From contig OY482851.1 of assembly GCA_960531495.1 (NCBI GenBank), positions 26,610,033 to 26,674,032 on the forward strand: DNA of 64,000 bases, in the 5' to 3' direction. The DNA is from Zeus faber (taxonomy: Eukaryota; Chordata; Actinopteri; Zeiformes; Zeidae). Under the pieces are notes generated by a model. It was not told the origin of the DNA. It saw only the letters and a program-made list of their open reading frames with translations, and made no database searches. The translations under genes were made by a program, and so were the position numbers. Shown piece after piece: positions 43,421-54,897 of this stretch. Each line of letters begins with the position of its first letter. The stretch's first letter is position 1.

Positions 43421-44389
43421 AATGGCGTAAATCGGTGTTGTTGTTTTTTTCCCCCCATTTCTCATTCCCTCTCACCTGGGCGCCCTGTTTTTCTAGCAGC
43501 ACTACATCCATTACACAATCATGTATCCTCCCAGTCCTTGCAGCTTTTTACGTGTATATTTATATTTTTTCCCTTCCTGTCTGGGTTTAATAAATGCTTC
43601 CCGCTCCATGTTTTTATTACCCCCTCCCAATCCCTGGCAAACACCTTGCGAGCATCATCCAGTAGTCTGCCAGACTGAACCCCCACCACCACTACAACCA
43701 CTCCTTACCTCCATCCTAGAGCAGAAAGTGGAGGGATACCTCATTGGGAGGCACAAAACAGTTTTAACAATTTAGTGAGAAGATGGGGGGAGGAGGGGGG
43801 TTCCATTTTCCATCTTCCATCTTCCATTCATCCAATCCACTTCTCCACCTCCAACACCTGCACTTCCCGCGGAGGCGAGCCCGGGCGGAGCACTGCCAGG
43901 TCCCAGCGCTGTTTACTCGGACTCTGGGCAGCGTAAAAAATCTTGCTTAGCTTGGCCTCAGATTAGGACTGTATCTCTCCTCACCCCCTGCGCTTGATTT
44001 ACACGGCCCCCGCTGACTCCTTCACCTTTAAGTGTGTTGGCTGTGAAACGACCAGGGGGCCCCTCCGTGTTGCATCTGGCTAATGTGAAGACCACTGCTT
44101 GGACCGTCTGTTTCTGTCCTCCAGTTTACCTTGGTTTTCTATCCTTTCTCTCTCTCTCTCTCTCTCTCTCCCTCTCTCCATCCCTCCCTTTCCTCCTCAA
44201 GGGAAAGGAGAAAGGAGCTTGTGAAAGGAGCTTTTTTTTCTCAAGCCCGTTCTCTATGTGTTTGCACAGTCTACTAGAGGTCCCCAGCTCAAATATCACT
44301 TTGCGCCAGAGCCTTACTTAGGCCTCTTCTTGTGGTCGATAATATTTCTCCACGGCAGAGCTTAACCCCCCCCCCCCCCCGCCCCTCTT

Positions 44390-44436
<47 letters not shown>

Positions 44437-46300
44437 GTCTTTATCCGTCTCTCTCTTTCCCTCCGGAGCCTCCGTCTTCACTGAGAGGATCGATACTCTC
44501 CTAATCCAGAGCTCCTAGTCTGACCTGGGGTAATCAGCTGACTTCCCATGCTGCCTGGCGGTGGGGTCGAGGGTCAAATGGCTGTATAGATTTGGACCCT
44601 TGATCAAATAACTTTGCTCGGTGGTGCTTTAAGATACAAGTAGAGGGGTCAAGAGCATTTGCTTGATATCTTTTTTTCTTTTCCCCCTCTCCCTTCCCTC
44701 TCTGTCTCCGAGGTCGGCGGGGTTGTAGAAAGCAGCGATGTTATTTGAGATGTGTTTGCCCATAAAAAACGCTCCTGACCTTCTGGGTCCCGGAAGGCGG
44801 TTTTACATTGTACGTAGAGCTGTTGTAGAGTTGTTGAGTCGGGGGGAAGGGGATAAGCAAGCGCTGTTTGGTTGTTGTTAAAAAGAAAATTATTTTAGTT
44901 TTTGTTCTTCGTTTGTTTTGAGGGAGGTTGACAGCGTAAGGGCAGGCAGTGCGGTTCTTGAAAGTCGTGCCGACGAAGGACTTTACCCAGCTTGCACTCG
45001 GCCTCAAAAGGCCAAAGCAAGACCCATGTGTTTACCTAAGAGGGGGGGGGGCATTGGGAGGGGGACTGGCAGGGGTCTCTGCCATTGATCCAGAGGCTCC
45101 GCGAGGTGCATCCCCAGCAGACTGGCCGCTGTGCTTATATCCCACACCTCATCCCGGCATCCGCAGGAGGGAAATTGCAGACGGAAATTGATGTTGTTCC
45201 AGTAGTATCAGGCACTGTTCAGGTCCTCGACTGTCTAAATGGGCCATTACCCCTCCTGTGCTCTGGGCTGGCAGAACCAAGCTTATCAGACCTCCCTTTC
45301 TTCGCCACCACAAATCCTTCAGTTCGACGGCCTCAGAGAAAGTGCTGGCTTGATTTGAGTCATCCATCTTGTCAGTTCGGAGATGTCTAAATTCTTGCAT
45401 CCTCGACAAGACATACAACAATTATTAAATAAGGTTTATTCCAATTTTACTTTTCTTATTATTCTAATGTCAGCACGGCTCCAAATGGACGGGAATTTCA
45501 ATCATTGATAATTGATTTTGTGTTTTCCAGCCATACCAGTTTAATGCCATCAATGATAACATCCTTTAATAATCGTCTGTATACAGCTGCAGTTAAGTGA
45601 GTCATGTCTTCCAAAACAATGCGTGTCTGTAGTCTTGTAGTCTCATTATACTGTAATTTCAGACTGAGGGAGAGGGAACAGGTTTTGTTTCCTTTGCCTG
45701 CTAACATTGGCTTGGCATTGTGTGGAGCTGTAAGAATCTATCCTGCCCAACATCCTAAAACTCATTTGTAAATGATGAATAGACTCCTGTCTGCATCAAA
45801 TCATTGGTGATGATATTACAGTCACATTAGTGATGAGTAAACTTCCTACTAACATCTCATAAGATTCTATAAGCACCATGTGTATTCATTGGAAATACAT
45901 TGTGCATCATGCACCGTGATGTATTACCTTCGTGAATGTCGTTGGTAAGTAAATCCAGATATCAGAGTAATGCAAACATACCAAACCATGCTACTATGTC
46001 CAAAAAACTGTGAACAGGGCTGAAGGCATTCTCTGGGCTGTGGTGTTGATTTTGGGGCTCATGGGTTGAGTTTTTATTTTCTTTATTTTCAATATTTTCT
46101 GCACTTCCTTATTTAGTGCTCCTTTACTGTGATTTTAAACCCAGATCTGCAGGAAACCCAGGTGGGTGTTTGGCCAAAAGGCAAATATGGAAATGCACTG
46201 CCATTTTTGATATTTATTTCCTCAACACATTTTATTCATTGAATTTATTTTCAAGGTAACAGACAATGAGACTTCAGCTTGCTCTGCGCATATATAATAT
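43421..46300. other. Unique non-coding DNA with short CT and C runs
   Basis: CT runs at 44147-44178 and 44394-44434 and a 15-base C run at 44366-44380. The block 45430-46250 is AT-rich and unremarkable. No gene is supported. Confidence 0.4.
44366..44434. repeat. Poly-C tract followed by (CT)n
   Basis: A C15 run (44366-44380), a short GCCCCTCTTTCTTT spacer, then a CT run of about 41 bases. The whole stretch is pyrimidine except for one G. Confidence 0.93.
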
Positions 46301-46317
46301 ATAGTAATATAAAGTAA

Positions 46318-46604
46318 TATGAGCGTTCGATTTCGAACTTCGAAATCACAAGCAGGTTCGCGATTCTCCCCATAATTTGGGGAGTGGGTAATATTGTCGC
46401 CATATCGGGGCCGTCAAGATCCACTGGTAAACAAATACAGTGTAAGCTGCGAGGTGCGGGGCCCTCCGCAGTTTTAGCTGCAGTTCCCGGCTCCAAATCG
46501 ACACATCCTTCAACGCACAAGCCACCCGCCCACCTGGCACTAGGGCTGCAGAAACTAAAACCGAATAGAATTTGAATATTACAATAAACCCTAATATAGT
46601 TCAA
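46318..46604. mobile_element. hAT-like element fragment
   Basis: The left side reads GTTCGATTTCGAACTTCGAA and the right side CTAGGGCTGCAGAAACTAAA followed by CGAATAGAATTTGAATATT. Both are typical of sub-terminal and terminal sequence of short fish hAT elements. It directly abuts a LINE coding fragment at 46605, so it may have inserted into it. Boundaries and target duplication are not resolved. Confidence 0.4.
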
Positions 46605-46760
46605 TATAAGCTCATCCAGTTTGTTGCACAGTGAACACACATTCGAGAGAAATATTCCCGGTGGGCGAAGTCCGCGTCGGTGGAGATACACAAGTGCGCC
46701 TGCGCATCTACCTCCCCTCCGGCGTTTCGCTGTGTGTACAAGGGGGATTGCGCCTTTGAC
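46605..46760 (-). pseudogene. LINE endonuclease-domain 5' fragment, minus strand
   Basis: The minus-strand frame contains KRRRGGRCAGALVYLHRRGL followed by IFLSNVCSLCNKLDEL. The run resembles the start of the apurinic-endonuclease domain of CR1/L2-type LINEs, which begins with a basic arginine/glycine-rich lead and a SIxLANVxSLxNKxDEL motif. Only about 50 codons are recognisable before similarity stops at the neighbouring hAT-like sequence. No reverse transcriptase follows, so the copy is a truncated fossil. Confidence 0.65.
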
Positions 46761-47400
46761 CAGAATGTCCAGTAATTCCACAGATGTGGCGATGAAAGTG
46801 GGAAATCAACCCGACATCATGGAATGTCCTCTAGTGCAGAGATTCCCAACCACCGACTCGCAGACCATGAGAACATGGGCAGGATTTTTATAGGAGTGAT
46901 CTGCTCCACAGCAGAGCAGCAGCAGGAAACAGAGTAAATGAAATACATCCAGAGTTTGTATTTGCTTTGTTTGGATAAAAGATCGCTCTGATCGGGCTGC
47001 AGAGGTGCAGGTAGTTATTTGCCTTTTACTACCAGTGTTCCCCTCTGAAATAACATCGGTTTTTCCGTGCAAATTTTGGTGAGTAACTTAAAAGTAGTGT
47101 AATTAGTAACTTATTGTTTATTATTCTAATGTCAAGTTTTGCTAAAGCTCTAAACTAAAGTGTATTGTTTAAATACTCTCATTATATTATATATATATAT
47201 ATTTTTTTGCTGTTATTTATAATTTTTAATTTTCAAATAAAGTTACTTTTTGAGAAACAAGTGTTTTTCTTTACAAATCAAGACTTGATAGATAGCAATG
47301 GCAAAGTCGTCAGTGCTGAAAAAAATACATGTTTAAATCCAAAATTGAATCGAATCGTGACGTTGAAATCGACAGTCAAATCCAATCATGACACCCGTGC
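46761..47400. mobile_element. Mixed remnants of DNA transposons
   Basis: At least two element ends are visible. GCAGAGATTCCCAACCACCG at about 46835 resembles the CAGNGGTTCCCAACC end of fish/vertebrate hAT elements. AATTGAATCGAATCGTGACG with ATGACACCCGTG at 47344-47400 resembles an inverted GGGTGTCATGATT-type hAT end. The partner ends are not clear, so boundaries are not assigned. Confidence 0.35.
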
Positions 47401-47500
47401 TATATATATACACACACACACATACAGTATATATATATATACACACACGTACAGTATATATATATATATATGTATGTATGTATGTATACATAGTATGTAT
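47400..47500. repeat. TA/CA/GTAT low-complexity repeat
   Basis: Short TA, CA and TATG runs with two ACAGTATATATATATA cores. Confidence 0.9.
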
Positions 47501-50040
47501 ATGTACAGTATGTGCATGTATAGTATATGTGTGATATCTTGCCGCACTATGCAGGGCCATGATCAGTATTCAGGCAACAGTCCCCAACAGACTTTGACGC
47601 CACGCCAGCGCTCACGTCGCCAGGCGTGCTCCCTCCTCTGTTCCTCTTTCTGTCTCCGAGGCAGAATGTGAGTCTTCTCCGAGTTTGACAAGTGGAACTG
47701 TGTGATTAATTTGGCCAGTCGTTTTAATGTGCTCCGGGATGCGCAACGCTTATTGGCCCACCCCCCTCCCCTGCACCTCCTAGCACGTCTATTGGAATCT
47801 GGCAGTGAAAATGACCTGGTGTATGGAGACATCCGTTCACCCGCCCCCCCCATCCCCGCTTTCTCTCTCTGGGCTCTCATCCCTGCCTCGCTGTAGAGCT
47901 GAGCTCCGGGGTTAGTCTTGCGAGGGACGGGGGGGGGGGGGGGTGGGGGGCTCAGGTCGATGCCTGGATGTAGCCAGGGGCCACTGGCGGAATAAATCTC
48001 CTGTCTCTGAAGTGTTGAAAGCTGTGTAAATGCCAAACACATCCGTCTGATGTGCTAGGCGAGGGGGAGGGCCTTGTGGGGGGAGTGTGGGGGAGTGGGG
48101 GGAGGAAGGGAGGAAGGGAGGACTCCTGAGCTTGGGATGGGGAGGGCAGGCGGTGGAGGGGGGTGGATTCCTAGGTTCGTGAGCCATCTGATGTGAAGCC
48201 CTCGTCGTCCCTCTTGTCACCCCCCCTTCCTGGATTGCGGTTGCCAGGTGCAGATGTTGCATCCCGTCCCTGTAGAATCAGCCGGGTTTGTTTTTTTTTC
48301 CTTTTTTTTTTTTTTTTTTCTTTTTTCCAATATATGGTGTATATATATGTTTATTGCGACGTCTGAATATCCATGAGAGACAGACCAATCCAGGGGGCTC
48401 GGCTCCTGTCAGCTGGCTGAGCAGGCGGCACGTCTATCTGATTTTTAACAATGTCCCTTCAGACCAAACACCAACATTATTTTTTTTCTGTTTTGTTTCA
48501 AGAGCTACAACTTGAGGATGCAGTTATACTGGGTTCACCGTGGCTTTGGAGAAAATCCCTCTCCCCATGAACACGGTGGAATAAAGGCACAGTGCTTAAT
48601 TCCATACCTTTCCGCATGCAGACGTACATACATACATTCATATGTACAAATACACACACTGAAGCACGGAATCAAGCCGCTCTCAGCCTGGTCTAATGGC
48701 CCAATAGTAAATCACATGCAGTACTTACACGTAGTGCTCCAGCAATCCCACAGTCTCCCATTCCTTCATCTTTATAGCCCCTCGCCTATCCCTGCACCGT
48801 GTTCTTACTGTTGTTTTGTTCTCCCTTTCCCACCCGCCACGCTCTCCCACTGCGCACGATCTCCCTCTCTGAGCCATAGCTAGTGTGACCCTTTTTCACG
48901 CTCCGCTGCAGTGACTGCCTCTTGCAGGCGGTTGGGACGAGGACCACGCTGCGCCGTTTTGATGTTATATTTCCTCCCCGTCCCCGGCTGCGTTGCGGCG
49001 GCCGCGCCGGGCTCCGTCCTCCGACACCGTGGCTTACTGCGGCAAGCCGGGTAATAAACAGAGCCACAGAGGGTTTAGACCCACCTGTCCCCGGGAACAG
49101 GAGCGAACCCGCAACCCCTTTGAGATGGATGTTGTGCAAAATAAGCACAGGGGGGTGCAAGGAGAATCAATTGGAATTATTCATATATTAATATATGATT
49201 GTTAACCACGTTGAACCAGAGATGAGCATTATTTTGCATGTGTGATTCTTAAAAAAAAAATGACAGAGTGCCGGGGGGGAATAAATGGCTGGTGATTACA
49301 GGTTTGTGATGAGCCAGTCGCGGGTGGCATAGAAATGGCTGACAATTAATTTTCCCCAGACTCCTAAGGCTGAATAGGAGTTTGATTGACAAGGAGCCTA
49401 AGCCACTTCCTCTTTCTTAATGTCCTGCTCTCTGGAAGAAAAGAACAGCCAAAGCCGGGATATTAGGGGTTTACAATTTGTCTTAAGGGAGAATTTTTAT
49501 TATTTTTTTAATGTCACATTGCAAAATAAATGCTTCCATTTTCCTGATTATACTCTCTTGTGCTATCTATGTGCCGAAATGCACGGGCTCACAGTGAAGA
49601 ATTTCCTTCCAGCACAATAACCACTGTTTGTAAAAGGGAAAAAAAGCCGACAAAATGTACTCTCAACAGATTTCTGATTTCTGCAATCTGTGTATGTGTA
49701 ATCTTTGTATTTATTCCACTGTTATTTAAATAGACTTTGAACAGTCCCAAAAAACAACTAAAAGGAAAAGGAAACTTCGATAGGTGCAGCTTTTTTTGAT
49801 GCGACCTCCGGTGTGACCTCCGGTGTGCATACGTTGTTGTTCCGGGGTTTATAAGAATGCTTCTGTCTGGGAGCACAACGGGAGCTCCGAGGTGTGCCTC
49901 TCGACAGACAGCGGCAACAAAACCCCACAATGAACTGAAAGCACTACATCGCTCAGCTGAAGCCTCCGTGAGTGTGTAGTCCCGCTATATCCCCTCGCCG
50001 TTACAGAACAGAAGGAATCACAGACAGTGGGAAGCTTTTT
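47501..50040. other. Unique non-coding DNA
   Basis: Contains a 15-base poly-G tract (47929-47943), a G-rich stretch to about 48175, and a T-rich run (48288-48327). Block 49140-49400 is enhancer-like (GGAATTATTCATATATTAAT, GACAATTAATTTTCC, TTTGATTGACAAGG with a PBX/MEIS-like TGATTGACA). No gene is supported. Confidence 0.33.
48288..48327. repeat. Poly-T-rich tract
   Basis: T runs broken only by three short C insertions. Confidence 0.92.
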
Positions 50041-50075
50041 GTGTGTGTGCGTGCGTGCGTGCGTGCGTGCGTGCG
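50041..50075. repeat. (GTGC)n microsatellite
   Basis: GT units that pass into about seven GTGC units. Confidence 0.94.
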
Positions 50076-50206
50076 CTCACTCGCTCAACCTCTCTTGGCC
50101 ACCAAGCCCTCACGCTGATTGCTCTCGTTACTTAATTATACATTTGGACCCACCAAGCTCACAACAAAGGGCCGCTGAGCTACCATTGACCCAGACCCCT
50201 CCACCC

Positions 50207-51782
<1,576 letters not shown>

Positions 51783-51812
51783 ATTCCCTTGTCTCTCTGT
51801 TTTGTCTTGCAG
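51783..51812 (+). promoter_or_regulatory. 3' splice acceptor of the microexon
   Basis: A C/T-rich tract from the CCCTTG block through TTTTGTCTTGCAG lies directly before the exon. It is a strong acceptor by eye. The matching donor GTAAGA starts at 51843. An exon of 30 bases is too short for ordinary exon definition, so a strong pyrimidine tract is what one would expect. Confidence 0.65.
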
Positions 51813-51842
51813 TGTGACAGCGAGAGTGACATTGACGACAAG
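51813..51842 (+). CDS. fbrsl1: Internal 30-bp coding microexon of an AUTS2/FBRSL1-family gene, probably fbrsl1
   Basis: Directly visible: a pyrimidine-rich stretch (about 51786-51810) ends in TTGCAG, followed by 30 bases that read CDSESDIDDK, followed by the donor GTAAGA. The exon is exactly ten codons, phase 0 at both ends, so skipping it would keep the frame. From memory of the family, human AUTS2 carries CDSDSDQEEK and human FBRSL1 carries CDSESDLDDK just before a conserved SEKLF segment; the FBRSL1 form differs here only by I for L. These proteins are nuclear and associate with variant Polycomb PRC1 complexes. The peptide is very acidic, and both serines have an acidic residue three positions on, which is the casein kinase 2 pattern. 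No neighbouring exon (the following SEKLF exon or the preceding serine-rich exon) was found in the window, so both flanking introns must be long. The alternative is an auts2a/auts2b paralogue; a chance match is unlikely because splice sites, length and peptide all agree. Confidence 0.68.
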
Positions 51843-53625
51843 GTAAGACTGCCTTTTCTTGTGTTTATTTGCCTGCGCACATGAAATGGCTGAGGCTTGC
51901 GAATAACAAATTTGAGCTCTCGACAAAAGGGAGGGAGGCAGCTACGACGTTGTCGTTAGCGACAAGAGACGAGGCGCGATAGACAATCGGCCGGTCCCAC
52001 CGCCGCTGATCATTTGCATTTAACAAAGCCAGAGACACTGACAATGAAAACACAGCTCACGAATGGATGGTTTTTATCCGCGGAATGTTACTTTTTCAGG
52101 GTTTTGGGTATAAACGGATGCCGCAATTATTATTTTGGGAACGCTTTAAGGCCGACAATAAAAGAGCTAAATACGATATTATAATCATCGCTGTAGTATT
52201 TGTGACATACTGCACTGAATCACATTTTGTATTGTCCTGCAATAGACTACTTTGGCCATGAATGCCAAATTGACTAGATAGCAAAACGTAGCGTGCATCA
52301 AATCAAACCATGCCATATTAGCTGTGGTGCCACCCGTTATTATCCATCAGACAGTTTAACAGATGTAGCCTATCAGTATTACCAATTTGATTACTGTGTA
52401 CTAGTTTATCGCAGTCTCGAAGGTGGTTGGCTGGCGGCAGCCACCCAGTTACAAGATGAAGCGCCTGTGGGGAGACTCGCGCATCCTAATTCCCCCACAG
52501 TTTACCAATTACTCCCTGGTAAATGAATGAGATAGCATGTCTAATCTCCTGTAAGCTTAGCTCCCAGTTCTGTGGAAATGTCTGCGGCTCTCCCTATAAA
52601 TAATACATTGATAGCGGCCCCAATTTGCATTAACTGTAGCCTGGCAAGTCAATAGGCTTTTATCTCGTCATTGAAGCGAGAAGGAGGCTGCCTGATAGTT
52701 GACATGACAGCGAGAGGGTAGCAGGCCTGTCAGTCTCCATACGCCTCCCTGGCTTCACGGTGGGAGAGAGAAAGAAGGAAGGACGGTAACAGGAGGAGGA
52801 ATGGAGGAAAGAGAAATGGAGGATGTCGGAAGGAAGGAGGGCGACTCAGTTTCCTTCCATTCATCCGACCTGACATTGTGACTTACTTGACGTTAATCCT
52901 GTCCTGTCTGGTACCTTCTTCCTGCATGCTCCGCTTGTTTGCTACAGGTTATTTTGTTATCGTTGAATATATCTCTGTAAATATAGCTCTTTGAGGTCTA
53001 ACGGTAAGTATATCTTAAGACCACTATGGATGTTAGCGGCCCACTCTAGAACAAAAGCATTTGGAGCCTTTCACGAATGAAGTCATACTGAGTGGGCCGC
53101 AGGGCCTACGGAACATTTTAAACTGCTCATCAGAATGAGGGCTGTGGTACAATTGCGCTGTTATGCATTCTCAAAGTTATTCCTGAAAAGGGCCTTGTGC
53201 TCACGAATATTTACTCAACGCAAATGCGAGAGGCGTAGAAGGTTTGGGTAAAGGCCCAAGAAGTGCAGGTCCCTTTCATTTCCTCAGAGCCCATATTACC
53301 ATAATCAAGGTGATGAGAGTAGCAAAAAACAAATCTATTCCAAATTGCCAGGGAAACGAGGAAAGAGGAGGGGCATCTTGACAAGCCATCGCCAAGCGTG
53401 GAAAAAAAAACATGCTTGTTTATAATTGGTTTTCCAAAAGGAAAAAGACAAACACTGTCATTTGTAATTGCCCACACTCGGAATAACACAGTGCCGTTAA
53501 TTTGCAGTAACGTTTGACTCAAACAGGTGCCAGCTTCTCCAACCAAAACAAAGGCCCCTTTCATGTCAGATTAGCGGCCATCTGAACACACATAATGTCA
53601 GGATTTTACAAATTAGCTCAATTCA

Positions 53626-53673
<48 letters not shown>

Positions 53674-54106
53674 CTCCTGTGTGCCCCCAAGGGGGCAATC
53701 AGTCAGCATTCAGTTTGAATGAAAGGTACATTATGAGAACATTGCTGTGGCAGGCCAGTTGAAAGGGCAACATGTTGTGAAACACTATTTCATCCAAAGA
53801 GATGCTTGAGCTTAACATCCACTGAACGCTGACTTCAGTTGATTGTTCTGAAGATATGCCTTTGAAGCCTATCAATCTGGTATTCTAATTCCTTACCAGA
53901 CTCACTGTGGGCGTGTGTAGTCACAATTTCCACTCATTTCCATCATGTTCAACAATGAGGAGTATTTAAAGTAAAAAAGAAAAAAAGATGGCAGCTTTGA
54001 ACTACCCTAACCTCACTTATGACTGCAGCCCGAGGGAAACTCATGACAATTAGGCATTGCGTACAGAGTATAATGTTGTCTCTGTGTCGCCTTTTTTGCA
54101 ATAGCA
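51843..54106. other. Intron downstream of the microexon
   Basis: Begins with the donor GTAAGACTG. Block 52510-52700 (TCTAATCTCCTGTAAG, ATAAATAATACATTGATAGC, CAATTTGCATTAACTG) is enhancer-like. A TA run lies at 53628-53673. No exon corresponding to the expected SEKLF-containing segment was found. Confidence 0.4.
53628..53673. repeat. (AT)n microsatellite
   Basis: An AT run with one GT interruption. Confidence 0.95.
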
Positions 54107-54897
54107 ACACTGAGGGGTGAACTCACAAAAGGATTGCGTGGCTTTTGCGGCCGCATAACTTGCGCAAATAAAACAAAAAGCATGCGTCTAATTCTCAAAG
54201 CACCTGCAAAGGGTGAACTGTACGCCTAACTGCGCTGCCACGCAAATAGCATCTTGGTGCGGCGGTGCTATTTGCACGTACTTAAATTATGTAGTATTCA
54301 TATTTTTGGAGCAAAATTGGCCCCTTTTTTATGCAAATGAACCTCGGAAAACCCTTGCAAACAAATGTCTAATTCACAAACCCCAGCGTTAATAGCCACA
54401 CACAGTTATAGTGAAATTATTACCATCTGTAGAGAGCTGTTGGTAACTGTGCTGGAAAAAAAAGGCAGACCTGTCACCATTTGCACTTGAACACAAGGGA
54501 AATTTTAGTATATACAGTACACATTTTATTTATGCAATAAATTTACTCTGTAGGAAGACTTGGAAGTTGGCAGTTTTATTATGGATTTACTCATAGTATT
54601 TAAATGTTTTATAGTCACTGCACATAAACCTGAAAATACCTAAATGCTGGTAAATTTAAATCTAAAACTATAGCGTGTTTGAATCCACGCATCTCCACGA
54701 ATCCGCCACCAGACGCAAAACAAGGGCAAATTGCACTCAGCGGCAAAACTTTATGGGCGTGTTTGTGTTTGTCATATCATTAGCGCAATATCTTTTGTGA
54801 ATCGGACGTTGAGATGGGGCCAATAGCGCAACTGATGCGCAATTCATGGTGCTATTAGCGGCCACAATCCATTCTTTGTGAATTTGCCCCTCAGTGT
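54107..54897. mobile_element. Inverted-repeat DNA transposon without transposase (791 bp)
   Basis: The left end ACACTGAGGGGTGAACTCAC is mirrored by the right end whose reverse complement is ACACTGAGGGGCAAATTCAC; similarity continues inward (CAAAAGGATTGCG... against CAAAGAATGGATTGTGG...). Both ends then carry GCGGCCGC/GCGGCCAC and GCGCAA/TTGCGC motifs. The middle holds further copies of the end motif (CTAATTCACAAACCCC at about 54369, CTAATTCTCAAAG at about 54187), so the element is built from repeated end-like sequence. No transposase frame is visible. A target duplication could not be fixed by eye. Confidence 0.75.
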
